64,000 bases of DNA from Lactiplantibacillus songbeiensis (lineage in GTDB: Bacteria > Bacillota > Bacilli > Lactobacillales > Lactobacillaceae), in NCBI RefSeq assembly GCF_005405125.1, contig NZ_BJDL01000006.1:1-64000 (forward strand), given 5' to 3'. The position numbers and the translations under genes were made by a program. The first letter of the stretch is position 1. The number at the start of each line of letters is the position of its first letter. Below the pieces are notes generated by a model that saw only the letters and a program-made list of their open reading frames with translations, was not told the origin of the DNA and did not search any database. This document shows, piece by piece, positions 49,631-59,178 of this stretch.

Positions 49631-50554
49631 ATGTCAAATGGAATATTACCGCTCTACAAACCACGCGGAGTCACTAGTTTTGACTGTGTGGCAAAAATAA
49701 GAAGATTATATCAAACCAAAAAAGTCGGTCATTCAGGGACCTTAGATCCAAGTGTTGACGGTGTTTTGCCAATTTGTATTGGAAACGCCACCAAAGTGGT
49801 TCAGTTTCTAGTTGCGTCTGGTAAACAATATCAAGGTAGTATTACGTTGGGCTTTGCCACCACGACGGAAGATTTAGATGGTGAGGAGATTGCGCGTGAA
49901 GCCGTGACGGCACCATTCAGTGCAGCCCAGATTGACGCAGCTTTAGCCCAAATGACGGGCGAGATTACCCAGATTCCACCAATGTTTTCGGCCGTTAAAG
50001 TCAACGGTCGACGCTTATATGACTATGCTCGTCATGGCGAAACCGTTGAGCGGCCTAGTCGCCAGATCCAAATTGCCAGCTTTGAACAACGGCAACCAGC
50101 AACTTATGACGCTACTACGCAAACGCAGACGATTTATTTTACGGTGGCTTGCAGTAAAGGGACGTATGTCCGGACGCTAGCTGTTGATGTTGGGAAAACG
50201 CTCGGTGTGCCAGCGGTCATGAGTGACTTAACGCGCTTGAAGAGTGGTGGCTTTACGTTGGATCAGACGGTGACCTTAGAACAGATCGCCGAACACGTGG
50301 CGGACGGCACGGCAGATGAGCTATTGTCGCCGATCGAGATGGCACTAACTGCTTATCCGCAAGTTGCTTTAAGTGATGAACAATGGTCGCGCGTGCGAAA
50401 CGGCGCGTGGTTAGCTGCCGAGGAAGGCCAACAAAAAGATCCAGATGCGAACACATTGGTTGCGTTAACTTACCAAGACCGCATAAAATGTCTATATAGT
50501 TATCGGGTTGCAGAATCATGTTACAAGCCCTTTAAAATGTTCGCAGTGAATTAA
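49631..50554 (+). CDS. truB: tRNA pseudouridine(55) synthase
   Basis: Modifies U55 of the T loop. 307 residues; motifs GILPLYKPRGVTSFDCV, catalytic Asp in GHSGTLDPSVDGVLPI, and SAVKVNGRRLYDYARHG, with a C-terminal PUA-like end. ATG 49631 with AAGGAG upstream. Operon with ribF (15 bases). Confidence 0.96.
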   Translation: MSNGILPLYKPRGVTSFDCVAKIRRLYQTKKVGHSGTLDPSVDGVLPICIGNATKVVQFLVASGKQYQGSITLGFATTTEDLDGEEIAREAVTAPFSAAQIDAALAQMTGEITQIPPMFSAVKVNGRRLYDYARHGETVERPSRQIQIASFEQRQPATYDATTQTQTIYFTVACSKGTYVRTLAVDVGKTLGVPAVMSDLTRLKSGGFTLDQTVTLEQIAEHVADGTADELLSPIEMALTAYPQVALSDEQWSRVRNGAWLAAEEGQQKDPDANTLVALTYQDRIKCLYSYRVAESCYKPFKMFAVN

Positions 50555-50569
50555 GAGGAGTTTTTTGAT

Positions 50570-51568
50570 ATGCAGGTGATTAATTTAACTTATCCATATG
50601 CTGCCAGTCAAATTCCGGCCGGGCCAATTGTTTTGGCGCTCGGCTTTTTTGACGGGGTGCATCGTGGCCATCAACAAGTCGTAAAAACGGCGCGGCAAGC
50701 AGCCCGGGCCACGGGAGCCAAACTGGCAGTTATGACATTTGATCAGCATCCGTCGGTCATCTTTGCTCACAAGGATCCGGCCAAAGTGCGTTACTTAACC
50801 ACGGTGACGCAAAAGGCAGCGTTAATGCAAGAGATGGGCGTTGACTTGATGTATGTGTTGCATTTTGATCAGGCCGTCGCGTCGATGCCTGCGCAAACGT
50901 TTGTTGACGACTTAATTGTCGGGCTCCATACCCAAACGGTGGTGGCTGGTTTTGACTATACTTATGGGCCAGCTGATGTTGCAAATATGCAACGCTTAGG
51001 TGATTATGGTCGCGGTCGGTTTGAAATTATTGAAGTGCCTAAAGCGGTTGAAGCACAGGCTAAGATTAGTTCAACACGTATTCGTCAAGCCATCGATACG
51101 GGCAAGGTGGATGAAGCCAATGCGTTATTAGGCTACCAATACGAAACTAGTGGCACAATTGTTCACGGTGAAGCTCTGGGACGCACACTCGGCTTTCCAA
51201 CGGCCAATGTGGCCCATTCAGCGAATACCCGGGTGCCGGGCATTGGGACTTATGTCACCATGGTCAAAGTTGGCGATCAATGGGTAGCTGGGATGGCGTC
51301 AGTGGGTCGTAACGTCACGTTTGGTGATGATCGGCCGATTACGGTTGAAATCTATTTATTGGATTTCAGTGGCGATATTTATGGGCAGACGGTAACGGTT
51401 CGCTGGTGTCATTGGATGCGTGGAGAAGTGAAGTTTGATGGGGCAGCGGGCTTAGTCGCTCAGTTGCAGCATGACGAACAAGCCACTCGGGATTATTTCG
51501 TGGCCCAGCCCTTTCAAGCCAGTCCGCGATTGACCCAGTTGACAGCAGCTTTAAAGGAGGACGATTAG
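50570..51568 (+). CDS. ribF: Bifunctional riboflavin kinase/FAD synthetase
   Basis: Makes FMN and FAD from riboflavin. N-terminal nucleotidyltransferase (FFDGVHRGHQ, SSTRIRQAI) and C-terminal flavokinase (GRTLGFPTANV, DFSGDIYGQTVTV). 332 residues, slightly longer than many. aldB begins one base after its stop. Confidence 0.95.
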   Translation: MQVINLTYPYAASQIPAGPIVLALGFFDGVHRGHQQVVKTARQAARATGAKLAVMTFDQHPSVIFAHKDPAKVRYLTTVTQKAALMQEMGVDLMYVLHFDQAVASMPAQTFVDDLIVGLHTQTVVAGFDYTYGPADVANMQRLGDYGRGRFEIIEVPKAVEAQAKISSTRIRQAIDTGKVDEANALLGYQYETSGTIVHGEALGRTLGFPTANVAHSANTRVPGIGTYVTMVKVGDQWVAGMASVGRNVTFGDDRPITVEIYLLDFSGDIYGQTVTVRWCHWMRGEVKFDGAAGLVAQLQHDEQATRDYFVAQPFQASPRLTQLTAALKEDD

Positions 51569-51569
51569 C

Positions 51570-52286
51570 ATGGCAGTAGATACAACGACGATTTTTCAAC
51601 ATGGGACGTTAGGGTTGTTAGTACCAGGTTTATACGATGGTACGATCACAGCTGGTGAGTTGCTAACCCATGGCGATACTGGAATTGGCACGCTAAACGG
51701 TCTTGACGGTGAAGTTATCATCTTAGATGGTCATGCTTATCAAGCTCGTGAAGACGGCCAAATTCGGGAGATTGCCACTGACGAAACCTTACCATTCGCG
51801 TCGGTCCACTTTGAGAAGCCAGATGCTAGTGCTGATTTGACGCCAATGAGCCAAGCTGATTTTGAAGCGCAAATGTTGAAAGACTATCAGTTACAAAATA
51901 TGTTTGCCGCGATTCGTGTTGATGGCACCTTTAAAAAGATCCATACGCGGGTAGCGCCTCGGCAACAACGGCCATACAAGACGTTAGTACAAGCGACTGC
52001 TACGCAACCAGAGTTTAAGGGTGAGAATGTCACTGGGACGATTGTTGGTTATTACGCACCGCATTTGTTCCAAGGGGCGACAGTTGGTGGCTATCATTTG
52101 CACTTCTTGAGTGCGGACCATCAGTTAGGCGGTCATTTGTTAGGCTTTGAAATCGATCAAGCCACGGTCAAGGTGCAGCGCTTTGCTGATTTTAAAGTTC
52201 ACTTGCCAATTGATAACGCGGCCTATTTACAAGAACAATTTGATAATCAAGAAATCGATTCAGCGATTAATAAGGCTGAACGTTAA
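51570..52286 (+). CDS. aldB: Alpha-acetolactate decarboxylase
   Basis: Zinc enzyme converting 2-acetolactate to acetoin, draining pyruvate-derived acid. 238 residues with the metal-binding GGYHLHFLSADHQLGGHLLGFE region, the AAIRVDGTFKKIHTR segment and N-terminal QHGTLGLLVPGLYDGTITAGELL typical of AldB/AlsD. AAAGGAGG lies 9 bases before ATG, inside the ribF end. Its acetolactate synthase partner is not in the window. Confidence 0.94.
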   Translation: MAVDTTTIFQHGTLGLLVPGLYDGTITAGELLTHGDTGIGTLNGLDGEVIILDGHAYQAREDGQIREIATDETLPFASVHFEKPDASADLTPMSQADFEAQMLKDYQLQNMFAAIRVDGTFKKIHTRVAPRQQRPYKTLVQATATQPEFKGENVTGTIVGYYAPHLFQGATVGGYHLHFLSADHQLGGHLLGFEIDQATVKVQRFADFKVHLPIDNAAYLQEQFDNQEIDSAINKAER

Positions 52287-52297
52287 GTTTGAATGGG

Positions 52298-52327
52298 TCT
52301 GGGAACTGGGTTCCTAGGCTTTTTTTG
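52298..52327 (+). terminator. Probable terminator after aldB
   Basis: CTGGGAA-CTGGG-TTCCTAG stem followed by a seven-T run; the stem has one irregular pair. Confidence 0.6.
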
Positions 52328-52342
52328 TCTGGACGATCATTT

Positions 52343-52369
52343 TTAGCACTCGACTAATTATTTTGCTAA
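52343..52369. promoter_or_regulatory. Degenerate CIRCE-like site upstream of the hrcA promoter
   Basis: TTAGCACTC-N9-TTTTGCTAA: left arm perfect, right arm 6 of 9 (GAG changed to TTT). 16 bases upstream of the -35 box. Confidence 0.6.
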
Positions 52370-52385
52370 AAAACTTTGTCTTTCC

Positions 52386-52414
52386 TTGACTTTAACCCAT
52401 GAGGTTGTTATATT
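52386..52414 (+). promoter_or_regulatory. hrcA operon promoter
   Basis: TTGACT at 52386-52391 and TATATT at 52409-52414, 17-base spacer, lying between the two CIRCE sites. Confidence 0.82.
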
Positions 52415-52424
52415 AGTAATTGTG

Positions 52425-52451
52425 TTAGCACTCCATTAAGTTAAGTGCTAA
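52425..52451. promoter_or_regulatory. CIRCE operator (HrcA binding site)
   Basis: TTAGCACTC-N9-AAGTGCTAA, one mismatch from the CIRCE consensus, at the transcription start region just before hrcA. Confidence 0.93.
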
Positions 52452-52460
52452 AAAGAGGTG

Positions 52461-53504
52461 ATGATCACGTTAACTGAACGACAAAGTCTGATTTTAAAGG
52501 CCATTGTCCGTGACTATACCGAAGGCGGTAACCCCGTGGGATCCAAATCATTAGTCCAAGAGCTGCCAATCAAGGTAAGTTCGGCGACGATTCGTAATGA
52601 AATGGCCCATTTGGAAGCGTTGGGATTGATCGTCAAAACGCATTTATCTTCAGGTCGTATTCCATCCATTAAAGGCTATCGGTATTATGTTGATCATATT
52701 CTGAAACCTGAAAAAGTGGATAGTAAAGACTTGAAAGTCATCCAACATTCATTGGGTGGTGAATTTCATAAAATCGATGAAATCGTAGCGCAATCGGCGG
52801 ACATCTTGTCACAACTGACAAGTTATACAACGTTTACGTTACGGCCTGAGCTGAAACATAGCCGGTTAAGCGGGTTTCGCTTAGTGCCGTTAGGGAATCA
52901 TCAGGTGATGGCGATTCTGGTCACGAATAACGGTGACGTTGAGAACCAGACCTTTACCATCCCGAATGATTTAACTGGCGATGAATTGGAACCAGTCGTT
53001 CGTTTTATCGATGATCAATTGATCGGCCTGCCGTTACAAGACGTATTGGCGAAGTTACAACAAGAAATCCCATTGAAATTATCGCATTATTTGCAAAATC
53101 CCGATGGCTTTCTGGATATCTTCGGCAGTGTATTGTCCAAGGCAGCTTCTGAACGATTCTACGTGGGTGGCAAGTTAAATTTGTTTGACTATACGACCAA
53201 GCAAAATCCGCAAGAAATGCGATCATTGTATTCATTATTAGATCAAACGGATAACTTGGCGAATGTGATCGGCTCGCCCGGTCAGCATATCCAAGTCCGC
53301 ATCGGTAATGAAATCACCAACGATTTGTTGAAAGACTACAGTTTGATTACGGCGACGTATGACGTTGATCAGCATGGTCAAGGGATCATTGCGGTGCTCG
53401 GGCCGACTGCGATGCCTTATTCCCGCACGATTGGGTTAATGGGCGCCTTTCAGCGTGAGCTCGCACGCAAACTGTTAGAATATTACCGGTACTTTGACGA
53501 GTGA
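52461..53504 (+). CDS. hrcA: Heat-inducible transcription repressor HrcA
   Basis: Represses class I heat-shock genes via CIRCE with help from GroEL. N-terminal winged helix (TERQSLILKAIVRDY, PVGSKSLVQEL, SSATIRNEMAHLEALGLI), GAF-like middle and dimerisation end LLEYYRYFDE. The start is uncertain: ATG 52461 is only 2 bases after AGAGG, GTG 52458 overlaps it, and ideally spaced codons are ATC and ACG. First gene of hrcA-grpE-dnaK-dnaJ. Confidence 0.94.
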   Translation: MITLTERQSLILKAIVRDYTEGGNPVGSKSLVQELPIKVSSATIRNEMAHLEALGLIVKTHLSSGRIPSIKGYRYYVDHILKPEKVDSKDLKVIQHSLGGEFHKIDEIVAQSADILSQLTSYTTFTLRPELKHSRLSGFRLVPLGNHQVMAILVTNNGDVENQTFTIPNDLTGDELEPVVRFIDDQLIGLPLQDVLAKLQQEIPLKLSHYLQNPDGFLDIFGSVLSKAASERFYVGGKLNLFDYTTKQNPQEMRSLYSLLDQTDNLANVIGSPGQHIQVRIGNEITNDLLKDYSLITATYDVDQHGQGIIAVLGPTAMPYSRTIGLMGAFQRELARKLLEYYRYFDE

Positions 53505-53524
53505 CGGACAAGGAGATGAACTCA

Positions 53525-54121
53525 TTGGCAAAAGAATCAACTAGCGCAACGGATGAACAAACGACCAGCACGGCTAGCCAAGCGGCCACCAAAGCCGCCG
53601 CGCAACCAGCTGATGGTCAAACTGATACTGCCGCTAAAGATCAAGCGAAAGCGAAGGTCGACCCCCGTGATCAACAAATTGCGGATTTAAAACAACAATT
53701 AGATCAAAAAGATGATCAAATGTTGCGGGCCCAAGCCGAAGTTGTCAATATGCAGAATCGGTTTAAGAAAGAACAAGCCAGCACCATCAAGTATGATGGT
53801 CAAGCATTGGCAAAAGATGTTTTACCAGTGCTGGATAATCTTGAACGTGCTTTGGCAACGCAAGCGGACGATGCAGCTGCTCAGCAGTTGAAGAAGGGTG
53901 TTGAAATGGTTTATGGCCATTTACAAGATGCCTTGAAGAAGCATGCGATTACCGAAGTACCAGCTGCTGGTGAAAAATTCGATCCGAATATTCACCAAGC
54001 GGTTCAAACCGTTCCAGCATCGGATGAACATCCAGCTGATACGGTAGTCCAAGTCTTACAAAAGGGCTACTTGTTCAAAGATCGGACCCTGCGGCCAGCA
54101 ATGGTCGTTGTGGCACAATAA
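53525..54121 (+). CDS. grpE: GrpE nucleotide exchange factor
   Basis: Cochaperone releasing ADP from DnaK. 198 residues: an Ala/Thr/Gln-rich disordered N terminus (1-45), a long coiled coil (DQQIADLKQQLDQKDDQMLRAQAEVVNMQNR) and beta domain (VQTVPASDEHPADTVVQVLQKGYLFKDRTLRPAMV). TTG 53525 is preferred, 9 bases after AAGGAG; a GTG at 53501 overlapping the hrcA stop has no site. Confidence 0.94.
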   Translation: MAKESTSATDEQTTSTASQAATKAAAQPADGQTDTAAKDQAKAKVDPRDQQIADLKQQLDQKDDQMLRAQAEVVNMQNRFKKEQASTIKYDGQALAKDVLPVLDNLERALATQADDAAAQQLKKGVEMVYGHLQDALKKHAITEVPAAGEKFDPNIHQAVQTVPASDEHPADTVVQVLQKGYLFKDRTLRPAMVVVAQ

Positions 54122-54159
54122 TAAAACTAAAAACTAATTAAAAAGAGGTTTATTAATTT

Positions 54160-56028
54160 ATGGCAAGTAATAAGATTATCGGGATTGACCTCGGGACGAC
54201 TAACTCAGCTGTAGCGGTTCTCGAAGGTAGCGAACCAAAGATTATCACGACTCCTGAAGGCGGCCGGACCGTTCCTTCAGTAGTTGCATTTAAAGACGGC
54301 GAAACCCAAGTCGGTGAAGTTGCTAAACGTCAAGCCATCACTAACCCTAATACGGTCGCTTCAATCAAGCGTCACATGGGTGAAGCTGGTTATAAAGTTA
54401 ATGTTGATGGCAAGGATTACACCCCACAACAAATTTCAGCGATGATTTTACAATACATCAAAGGGTTTGCGGAAGATTACTTAGGTGACAAAGTTGAAAA
54501 GGCTGTTGTAACCGTACCTGCATACTTCAATGATGCCCAACGTCAAGCCACTAAGGATGCTGGTAAGATTGCTGGTTTGAACATTGAACGGATTATCAAC
54601 GAACCAACGGCCGCTGCTTTGGCTTACGGCTTGGATAAAACCGATAAAGATGAAAAAATCTTAGTCTATGACCTTGGTGGTGGGACCTTTGATGTTTCCA
54701 TCTTGGAATTAGGCGATGGGGTCTTTGAAGTCTTATCAACTAATGGTGATACGCACTTAGGTGGGGATGACTTTGACCAAAAGATTATCGATTGGTTAGT
54801 TGACAGCTTTAAGGCTGATAACGGCGTTGACTTGTCACAAGACAAGATGGCCTTACAACGGTTAAAGGATGCGGCTGAAAAGGCTAAGAAGGACCTCTCA
54901 GGTGTTTCTGAAGCCCAAATCAGTTTGCCATTTATCTCAGCCGGTGCTAGTGGTCCTTTGCATTTGGAACAAACCTTAACACGGGCCAAGTTCAATGAAT
55001 TAACGGAAGACTTAGTTGAAAAGACACGGATTCCAGTTCAAAACGCCTTGAAAGATGCTGACTTACAAGCTTCTGACTTGGATGTTGTGATCTTAAACGG
55101 TGGGTCAACTCGGATTCCAGCCGTTCAAGATGCGGTTGAAAAGTGGACTGGCAAGGAATCTAACCATTCGATTAACCCTGATGAAGCGGTTGCTTTAGGT
55201 GCTGCGGTTCAAGGTGGGGTTATCACTGGTGATGTTAAGGACGTTGTTTTACTTGATGTCACCCCATTATCACTTGGGATTGAAACCATGGGTGGTGTCT
55301 TCACTAAGTTGATTGATCGGAATACAACGATCCCAACTAGCAAGTCACAAGTCTTCTCAACGGCGGCTGATAATCAACCAGCTGTTGACATTCATGTCTT
55401 GCAAGGTGAACGACCAATGGCAGCGGACAATAAGACGTTGGGTCGTTTCCAATTAACTGACATTCCAGCTGCCCCACGTGGGGTTCCTCAAATCGAAGTT
55501 AAGTTCGATATTGATAAGAACGGGATCGTGAACGTTTCTGCTAAGGATATGGGCACGAACAAAGAACAAAAGATTACTATCAAGAGTTCATCGGGTCTTT
55601 CAGATGACGAAATTGATCAAATGGTCAAGGAAGCCAAAGAAAACGAAGATGCTGATAAGAAGCGTAAAGAAGAAGTTGACTTGAAGAACGAAGTTGACCA
55701 ATTGATCTTTACGACTGACAAGACGCTCAAAGAACTTAAAGGTAAGGTTTCCGATGAAGAAGTCAAGAAGGCACAAGATGCCCGTGATGCTTTGAAGAAA
55801 GCTCAAGATGACAACAACATCGATGACATGAAAGCCAAGAAAGATGATTTGAATAAGATCGTCCAAGACTTATCAGTTAAACTTTATCAACAAACCCAAC
55901 AAGCTCAAGGCGACGCAAAGGGCGCGGCCGGTGCTGAAGGTGCTGCTGGTAAGGATGATGCTAAAGGCGATGACAACACCGTTGATGGCGACTTCGAAGA
56001 CTTAGATAAAGATAAGGATAAGAAGTAA
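54160..56028 (+). CDS. dnaK: Chaperone DnaK (Hsp70)
   Basis: ATP-dependent chaperone. ATPase domain begins [15 protein letters not shown] with [15 protein letters not shown], then substrate domain and helical lid with a Gly/Ala/Asp-rich tail ending DLDKDKDKK. 622 residues. GAGGT upstream. Followed by a hairpin before dnaJ. Confidence 0.98.
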   Translation: MASNKIIGIDLGTTNSAVAVLEGSEPKIITTPEGGRTVPSVVAFKDGETQVGEVAKRQAITNPNTVASIKRHMGEAGYKVNVDGKDYTPQQISAMILQYIKGFAEDYLGDKVEKAVVTVPAYFNDAQRQATKDAGKIAGLNIERIINEPTAAALAYGLDKTDKDEKILVYDLGGGTFDVSILELGDGVFEVLSTNGDTHLGGDDFDQKIIDWLVDSFKADNGVDLSQDKMALQRLKDAAEKAKKDLSGVSEAQISLPFISAGASGPLHLEQTLTRAKFNELTEDLVEKTRIPVQNALKDADLQASDLDVVILNGGSTRIPAVQDAVEKWTGKESNHSINPDEAVALGAAVQGGVITGDVKDVVLLDVTPLSLGIETMGGVFTKLIDRNTTIPTSKSQVFSTAADNQPAVDIHVLQGERPMAADNKTLGRFQLTDIPAAPRGVPQIEVKFDIDKNGIVNVSAKDMGTNKEQKITIKSSSGLSDDEIDQMVKEAKENEDADKKRKEEVDLKNEVDQLIFTTDKTLKELKGKVSDEEVKKAQDARDALKKAQDDNNIDDMKAKKDDLNKIVQDLSVKLYQQTQQAQGDAKGAAGAEGAAGKDDAKGDDNTVDGDFEDLDKDKDKK

Positions 56029-56044
56029 AACTGACCGGTTATCA

Positions 56045-56078
56045 CAAAAAGCCAAGGCCGCGCGGCTTTGGCTTTTTG
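56045..56078 (+). terminator. Terminator between dnaK and dnaJ
   Basis: AAAAAGCCAAGGCCGCG and CGGCTTTGGCTTTTT form a strong stem with T-run. dnaJ may therefore rely on read-through or its own promoter. Confidence 0.85.
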
Positions 56079-56133
56079 CGTCAGGATATGCTAGTATTAA
56101 TGAGACTTTATTTAGGATCATTAGGAGGTTACA

Positions 56134-57282
56134 ATGGCAGAACAAGATTTATATAAAGTTCTGGGTGTTGCTAAAGATGCCAGTCAGGATGAAATCAAGA
56201 AAGCTTATCGGAAGCTATCAAAGAAGTACCATCCCGATTTGAACCACGAACCGGGTGCTGAAGACAAGTTTAAAGCAGTCAATGAAGCTTATGAAACGTT
56301 AGGTGACTCGCAAAAGCGGGCTCAGTATGATCAATTCGGTTCAACCGGTGGCCAACAAGGTTTTGGTGGTGGTGCCGGGGGCTTCGGCGGCCAAGACTTT
56401 GGTGGTTTTGGCGGCGGTGGCGGCGGTTTCGAAGATATTTTCAGTTCGTTCTTTGGTGGTGCTGGCGGCGGTCGTCGGCAGCCAAATCCAACGGCCCCTC
56501 AACAAGGGCGGGACTTACAATATGAGATGTCTTTGAAGTTTGAAGATGCCATTTTTGGTAAAAAGACTAATATCACTTATAACCGTGAAGAACAATGTGA
56601 AACTTGTGGTGGCTCTGGTGCTAAGCCAGGGACGTCGCCAGTTACCTGTTCGAAGTGTCATGGGAGTGGGTATATCCAAGTTCAAACGAATACCCCACTT
56701 GGTCGTATGATGAGTCAACAAGTTTGTGATGTTTGTCATGGTTCTGGGAAAGAAATTAAAGACAAATGTGCCACTTGTGGTGGTTCTGGTCATACGGAAC
56801 AAAGTCATTCAATCAAGGTAACGGTACCTGCTGGTGTTGAAGAAGGCCAACAAATGCGGTTACAAAACCAAGGGGAAGCCGGTGCTAACGGTGGCCCTTA
56901 TGGGGACTTGTTCATTATCTTCCGGGTTGAACCAAGTGATGAATTTGAACGTGATGGGGCGACGATTTACTTCAAGCTACCAATTGATTTTGTACAAGCA
57001 GCTTTGGGTGATGAAGTGCGTGTCAAGACTGTTCATGGCGATGTTAAGATGAAGATTCCGGCGGGGACGCAAACTGGGACGACTTTCCGTTTACGCGGTA
57101 AAGGTGCACCCCGGTTGCGTGGCAATGGGACTGGTGATGAACAAGTCACGGTTGCCATCCAAACGCCAACCAAGCTTAACAAGGGCCAAAAAGAGGCCTT
57201 GAAGACTTTTGCCAAGGCTAGTGGCAAGACGGTTGCTGGCAATGGGAAGAGTTCCTTATTCGATAAATTACGCGGTGTTTAA
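56134..57282 (+). CDS. dnaJ: Chaperone DnaJ (Hsp40)
   Basis: Stimulates DnaK ATPase. J domain (1-70) with the HPD motif (KKYHPDLN), Gly/Phe-rich linker (75-125), four zinc repeats ([32 protein letters not shown]) and C-terminal substrate domains. 382 residues. AGGAGG upstream. Confidence 0.98.
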   Translation: MAEQDLYKVLGVAKDASQDEIKKAYRKLSKKYHPDLNHEPGAEDKFKAVNEAYETLGDSQKRAQYDQFGSTGGQQGFGGGAGGFGGQDFGGFGGGGGGFEDIFSSFFGGAGGGRRQPNPTAPQQGRDLQYEMSLKFEDAIFGKKTNITYNREEQCETCGGSGAKPGTSPVTCSKCHGSGYIQVQTNTPLGRMMSQQVCDVCHGSGKEIKDKCATCGGSGHTEQSHSIKVTVPAGVEEGQQMRLQNQGEAGANGGPYGDLFIIFRVEPSDEFERDGATIYFKLPIDFVQAALGDEVRVKTVHGDVKMKIPAGTQTGTTFRLRGKGAPRLRGNGTGDEQVTVAIQTPTKLNKGQKEALKTFAKASGKTVAGNGKSSLFDKLRGV

Positions 57283-57298
57283 ACGCGGTTAACTAATT

Positions 57299-57343
57299 AG
57301 AGCTAATCAACTGGGCAATTCAGTTGGTTGGCTCTTTTTTGGG
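57299..57343 (+). terminator. Rho-independent terminator after dnaJ
   Basis: AGAGCTAATCAACTG pairs with CAGTTGGTTGGCTCT, then six T residues. Confidence 0.88.
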
Positions 57344-57781
57344 TTGTTGGCTCTTTCTGAGAAATTCTCAGTTAGTCTTCAGTAAACCTAACTTTCCACA
57401 GTGATGAACCTTTGTTAGGCTTGTCATAAGCTCCTGATGATGCTTGGTTTATTAACTGAACTTGCTGGCCACCGGTTTTTCGTCAATCGGTTTCGATATA
57501 GTATAAAACTAATAATCGGGGTGCTAGTATTAATTAAGGAGGTGAACCATAGCAACAGTTTGAGTGGGGGCTCATAAACGGTTATGTTACAGAACCGTTA
57601 CAAAATGTTTCTTTCAGAAAACGGAAAGGCAACAAATAAGTCTTTTCAGGTGTACTTGGACATTCTGTTTTTATTGCTTGGTAGACTGGTTGATGAATCA
57701 AAGTTGTCATTGCATGTTGAATGACGATGGTCAATTGGAATAGGTTCGTAATAAGTTAACTAATGGGGGAGTTAATGGCTT
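57344..57781 (+). promoter_or_regulatory. dlt operon upstream region and long leader
   Basis: 438 bases without a convincing gene. A TATAGTATAAAA segment near 57498-57510 is a candidate -10 area without a clear -35. AAGGAGGTGA at 57537-57546 is a full ribosome site followed only by an 11-codon frame (GTG start to TAA at 57573). A hairpin AACGGTT-ATGTTACAG-AACCGTT follows at 57577-57599. The rest shows nothing recognisable. Confidence 0.4.
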
Positions 57782-58948
57782 GTGAAACGATTTAAACTAT
57801 TCATTTATTTATTAGTTGGATTGGTAATTGTGGGTGGCCTTGGTTATTATGTGCATACCGCTGACCACGCCGTCCGCGTCCAACGTAAAGCCGCAAAGCA
57901 AACTAAAAAGAAAAAGATTGCGACCAAAAAGAAAAAAGTCAAGAAGCGGGTTAATCAAGATCATTTTACGACTGCCAAAACGGCTAATCGCCAAATTACC
58001 GATATTTTGAAAATGACTGATTTTGTGGGTACGGCGTTAGTCGTTAAGCATAATCAAGTGATTTATCAAAAAGGGTTCGGTTATGCGGATGAAGCGACTG
58101 GAAAGCCAAATGGTCCAGCGTCAACGTATCAAATCCTGTCAATTCAAAAGTCGTTAACTGCTGCCTGTGTGATGCAGTTAGTGCAGGCAGGTAAGTTGAA
58201 TCTGAATGACACGTTAGCGAAATATTATCCGGGTATCGGTGGTGCCAAACAAATCACCTTACGTCGGATGCTGGATATGGATTCGGGGTTGACCTTTAAA
58301 GGTGGCTCACCGGAAAAACTATCCGAAGCGCGGGTCATTGATTATGCGGTTCAGAACTTGAACAGTGATCCGGCCAAGATTGGTCAGTGGAATTACCAGC
58401 CGGTTAATTACGTCTTGTTGGCGGGGATTATCCGACAAAAGACTGGGCAATCTTACCAACAGTACTTTACGCAACATATTATTAACAAGCTCAATTTGAC
58501 CCACACTGGTTTTGTAAAAGCCGGTCAAGGTCCTAATGGGACAAAGTCATATAAGTACAGCGGTTCGCAAACGACCGCGACTTATGCGATCCGTTTTCAT
58601 GAAACAAAAGCCCAAATGGCCAATGAGTTAGGTACCGGTCAGATTTATATGAGTACTGGGGATCTTTATAAAGCCGAAAGCGCGATTCTAAAAGGCAAAT
58701 TGATCACACCACAAAATGTGTCAATTCTACATACGGCCGCGACAAGCAGCACGTATGGGGGCGGCGTGTATAACTTTGGTAACGGAATGCGGTCCCATGG
58801 GATTGGCTACGGTTATGAATCAGCAGTCATGCTGACTAACGATGGTCAAAATGGGGTCGTCTTGTTAACCAACTATTATCGCCCGGCCGTGACGATTCAG
58901 ACCGCGACCGAAAAGCTTTTTAACGAATTGATTAATGGTAATCTTTAA
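57782..58948 (+). CDS. dltE: D-alanyl-lipoteichoic acid esterase, formerly PbpX2
   Basis: Membrane-anchored serine hydrolase of the penicillin-binding/beta-lactamase fold. One N-terminal transmembrane helix (5-24), a Lys-rich linker (35-57), and the catalytic domain with SxxK S120-K123 (LSIQKS) and Tyr205 in NYQPVNY. The YxN motif of true DD-peptidases is altered. In L. plantarum the orthologue heading the dlt operon was shown to be a D-Ala esterase acting on D-Ala-LTA, not a carboxypeptidase. GTG start at 57782 with GGGGGAG further upstream. dltX follows. Confidence 0.88.
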   Translation: MKRFKLFIYLLVGLVIVGGLGYYVHTADHAVRVQRKAAKQTKKKKIATKKKKVKKRVNQDHFTTAKTANRQITDILKMTDFVGTALVVKHNQVIYQKGFGYADEATGKPNGPASTYQILSIQKSLTAACVMQLVQAGKLNLNDTLAKYYPGIGGAKQITLRRMLDMDSGLTFKGGSPEKLSEARVIDYAVQNLNSDPAKIGQWNYQPVNYVLLAGIIRQKTGQSYQQYFTQHIINKLNLTHTGFVKAGQGPNGTKSYKYSGSQTTATYAIRFHETKAQMANELGTGQIYMSTGDLYKAESAILKGKLITPQNVSILHTAATSSTYGGGVYNFGNGMRSHGIGYGYESAVMLTNDGQNGVVLLTNYYRPAVTIQTATEKLFNELINGNL

Positions 58949-58983
58949 GCCATTTTGGCGGGTTATTTTGAGGAGGTGAAGCG

Positions 58984-59133
58984 ATGTTCGCAAAATTGAA
59001 AGTCTGGTTTAAACGCCCAGTAGTCCAATTTACAGCGTTAACAATTTTCTACTTTGCGGTCATGCTTGCCCTGGTTTATCTATATGGTTACAGTGGGATT
59101 AACCAGGCTAAGTTTATCTACAATGAATTTTAA
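58984..59133 (+). CDS. dltX: DltX, small membrane protein of D-alanylation
   Basis: 49 residues, found by direct translation. A basic N-terminal segment, one transmembrane helix (about 18-36, TIFYFAVMLALVYLYGY) and the invariant C-terminal end KFIYNEF. In other Firmicutes the DltX C-terminal motif accepts D-Ala on the outer face and is required for LTA D-alanylation. GAGGAGGTGA is 4-6 bases before ATG. Lies between dltE and dltA. Confidence 0.94.
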   Translation: MFAKLKVWFKRPVVQFTALTIFYFAVMLALVYLYGYSGINQAKFIYNEF

Positions 59134-59178
59134 TGGGGCGGCTGAATTAGCCTTAGTTTATTTTTGGGGGAAATCAAT

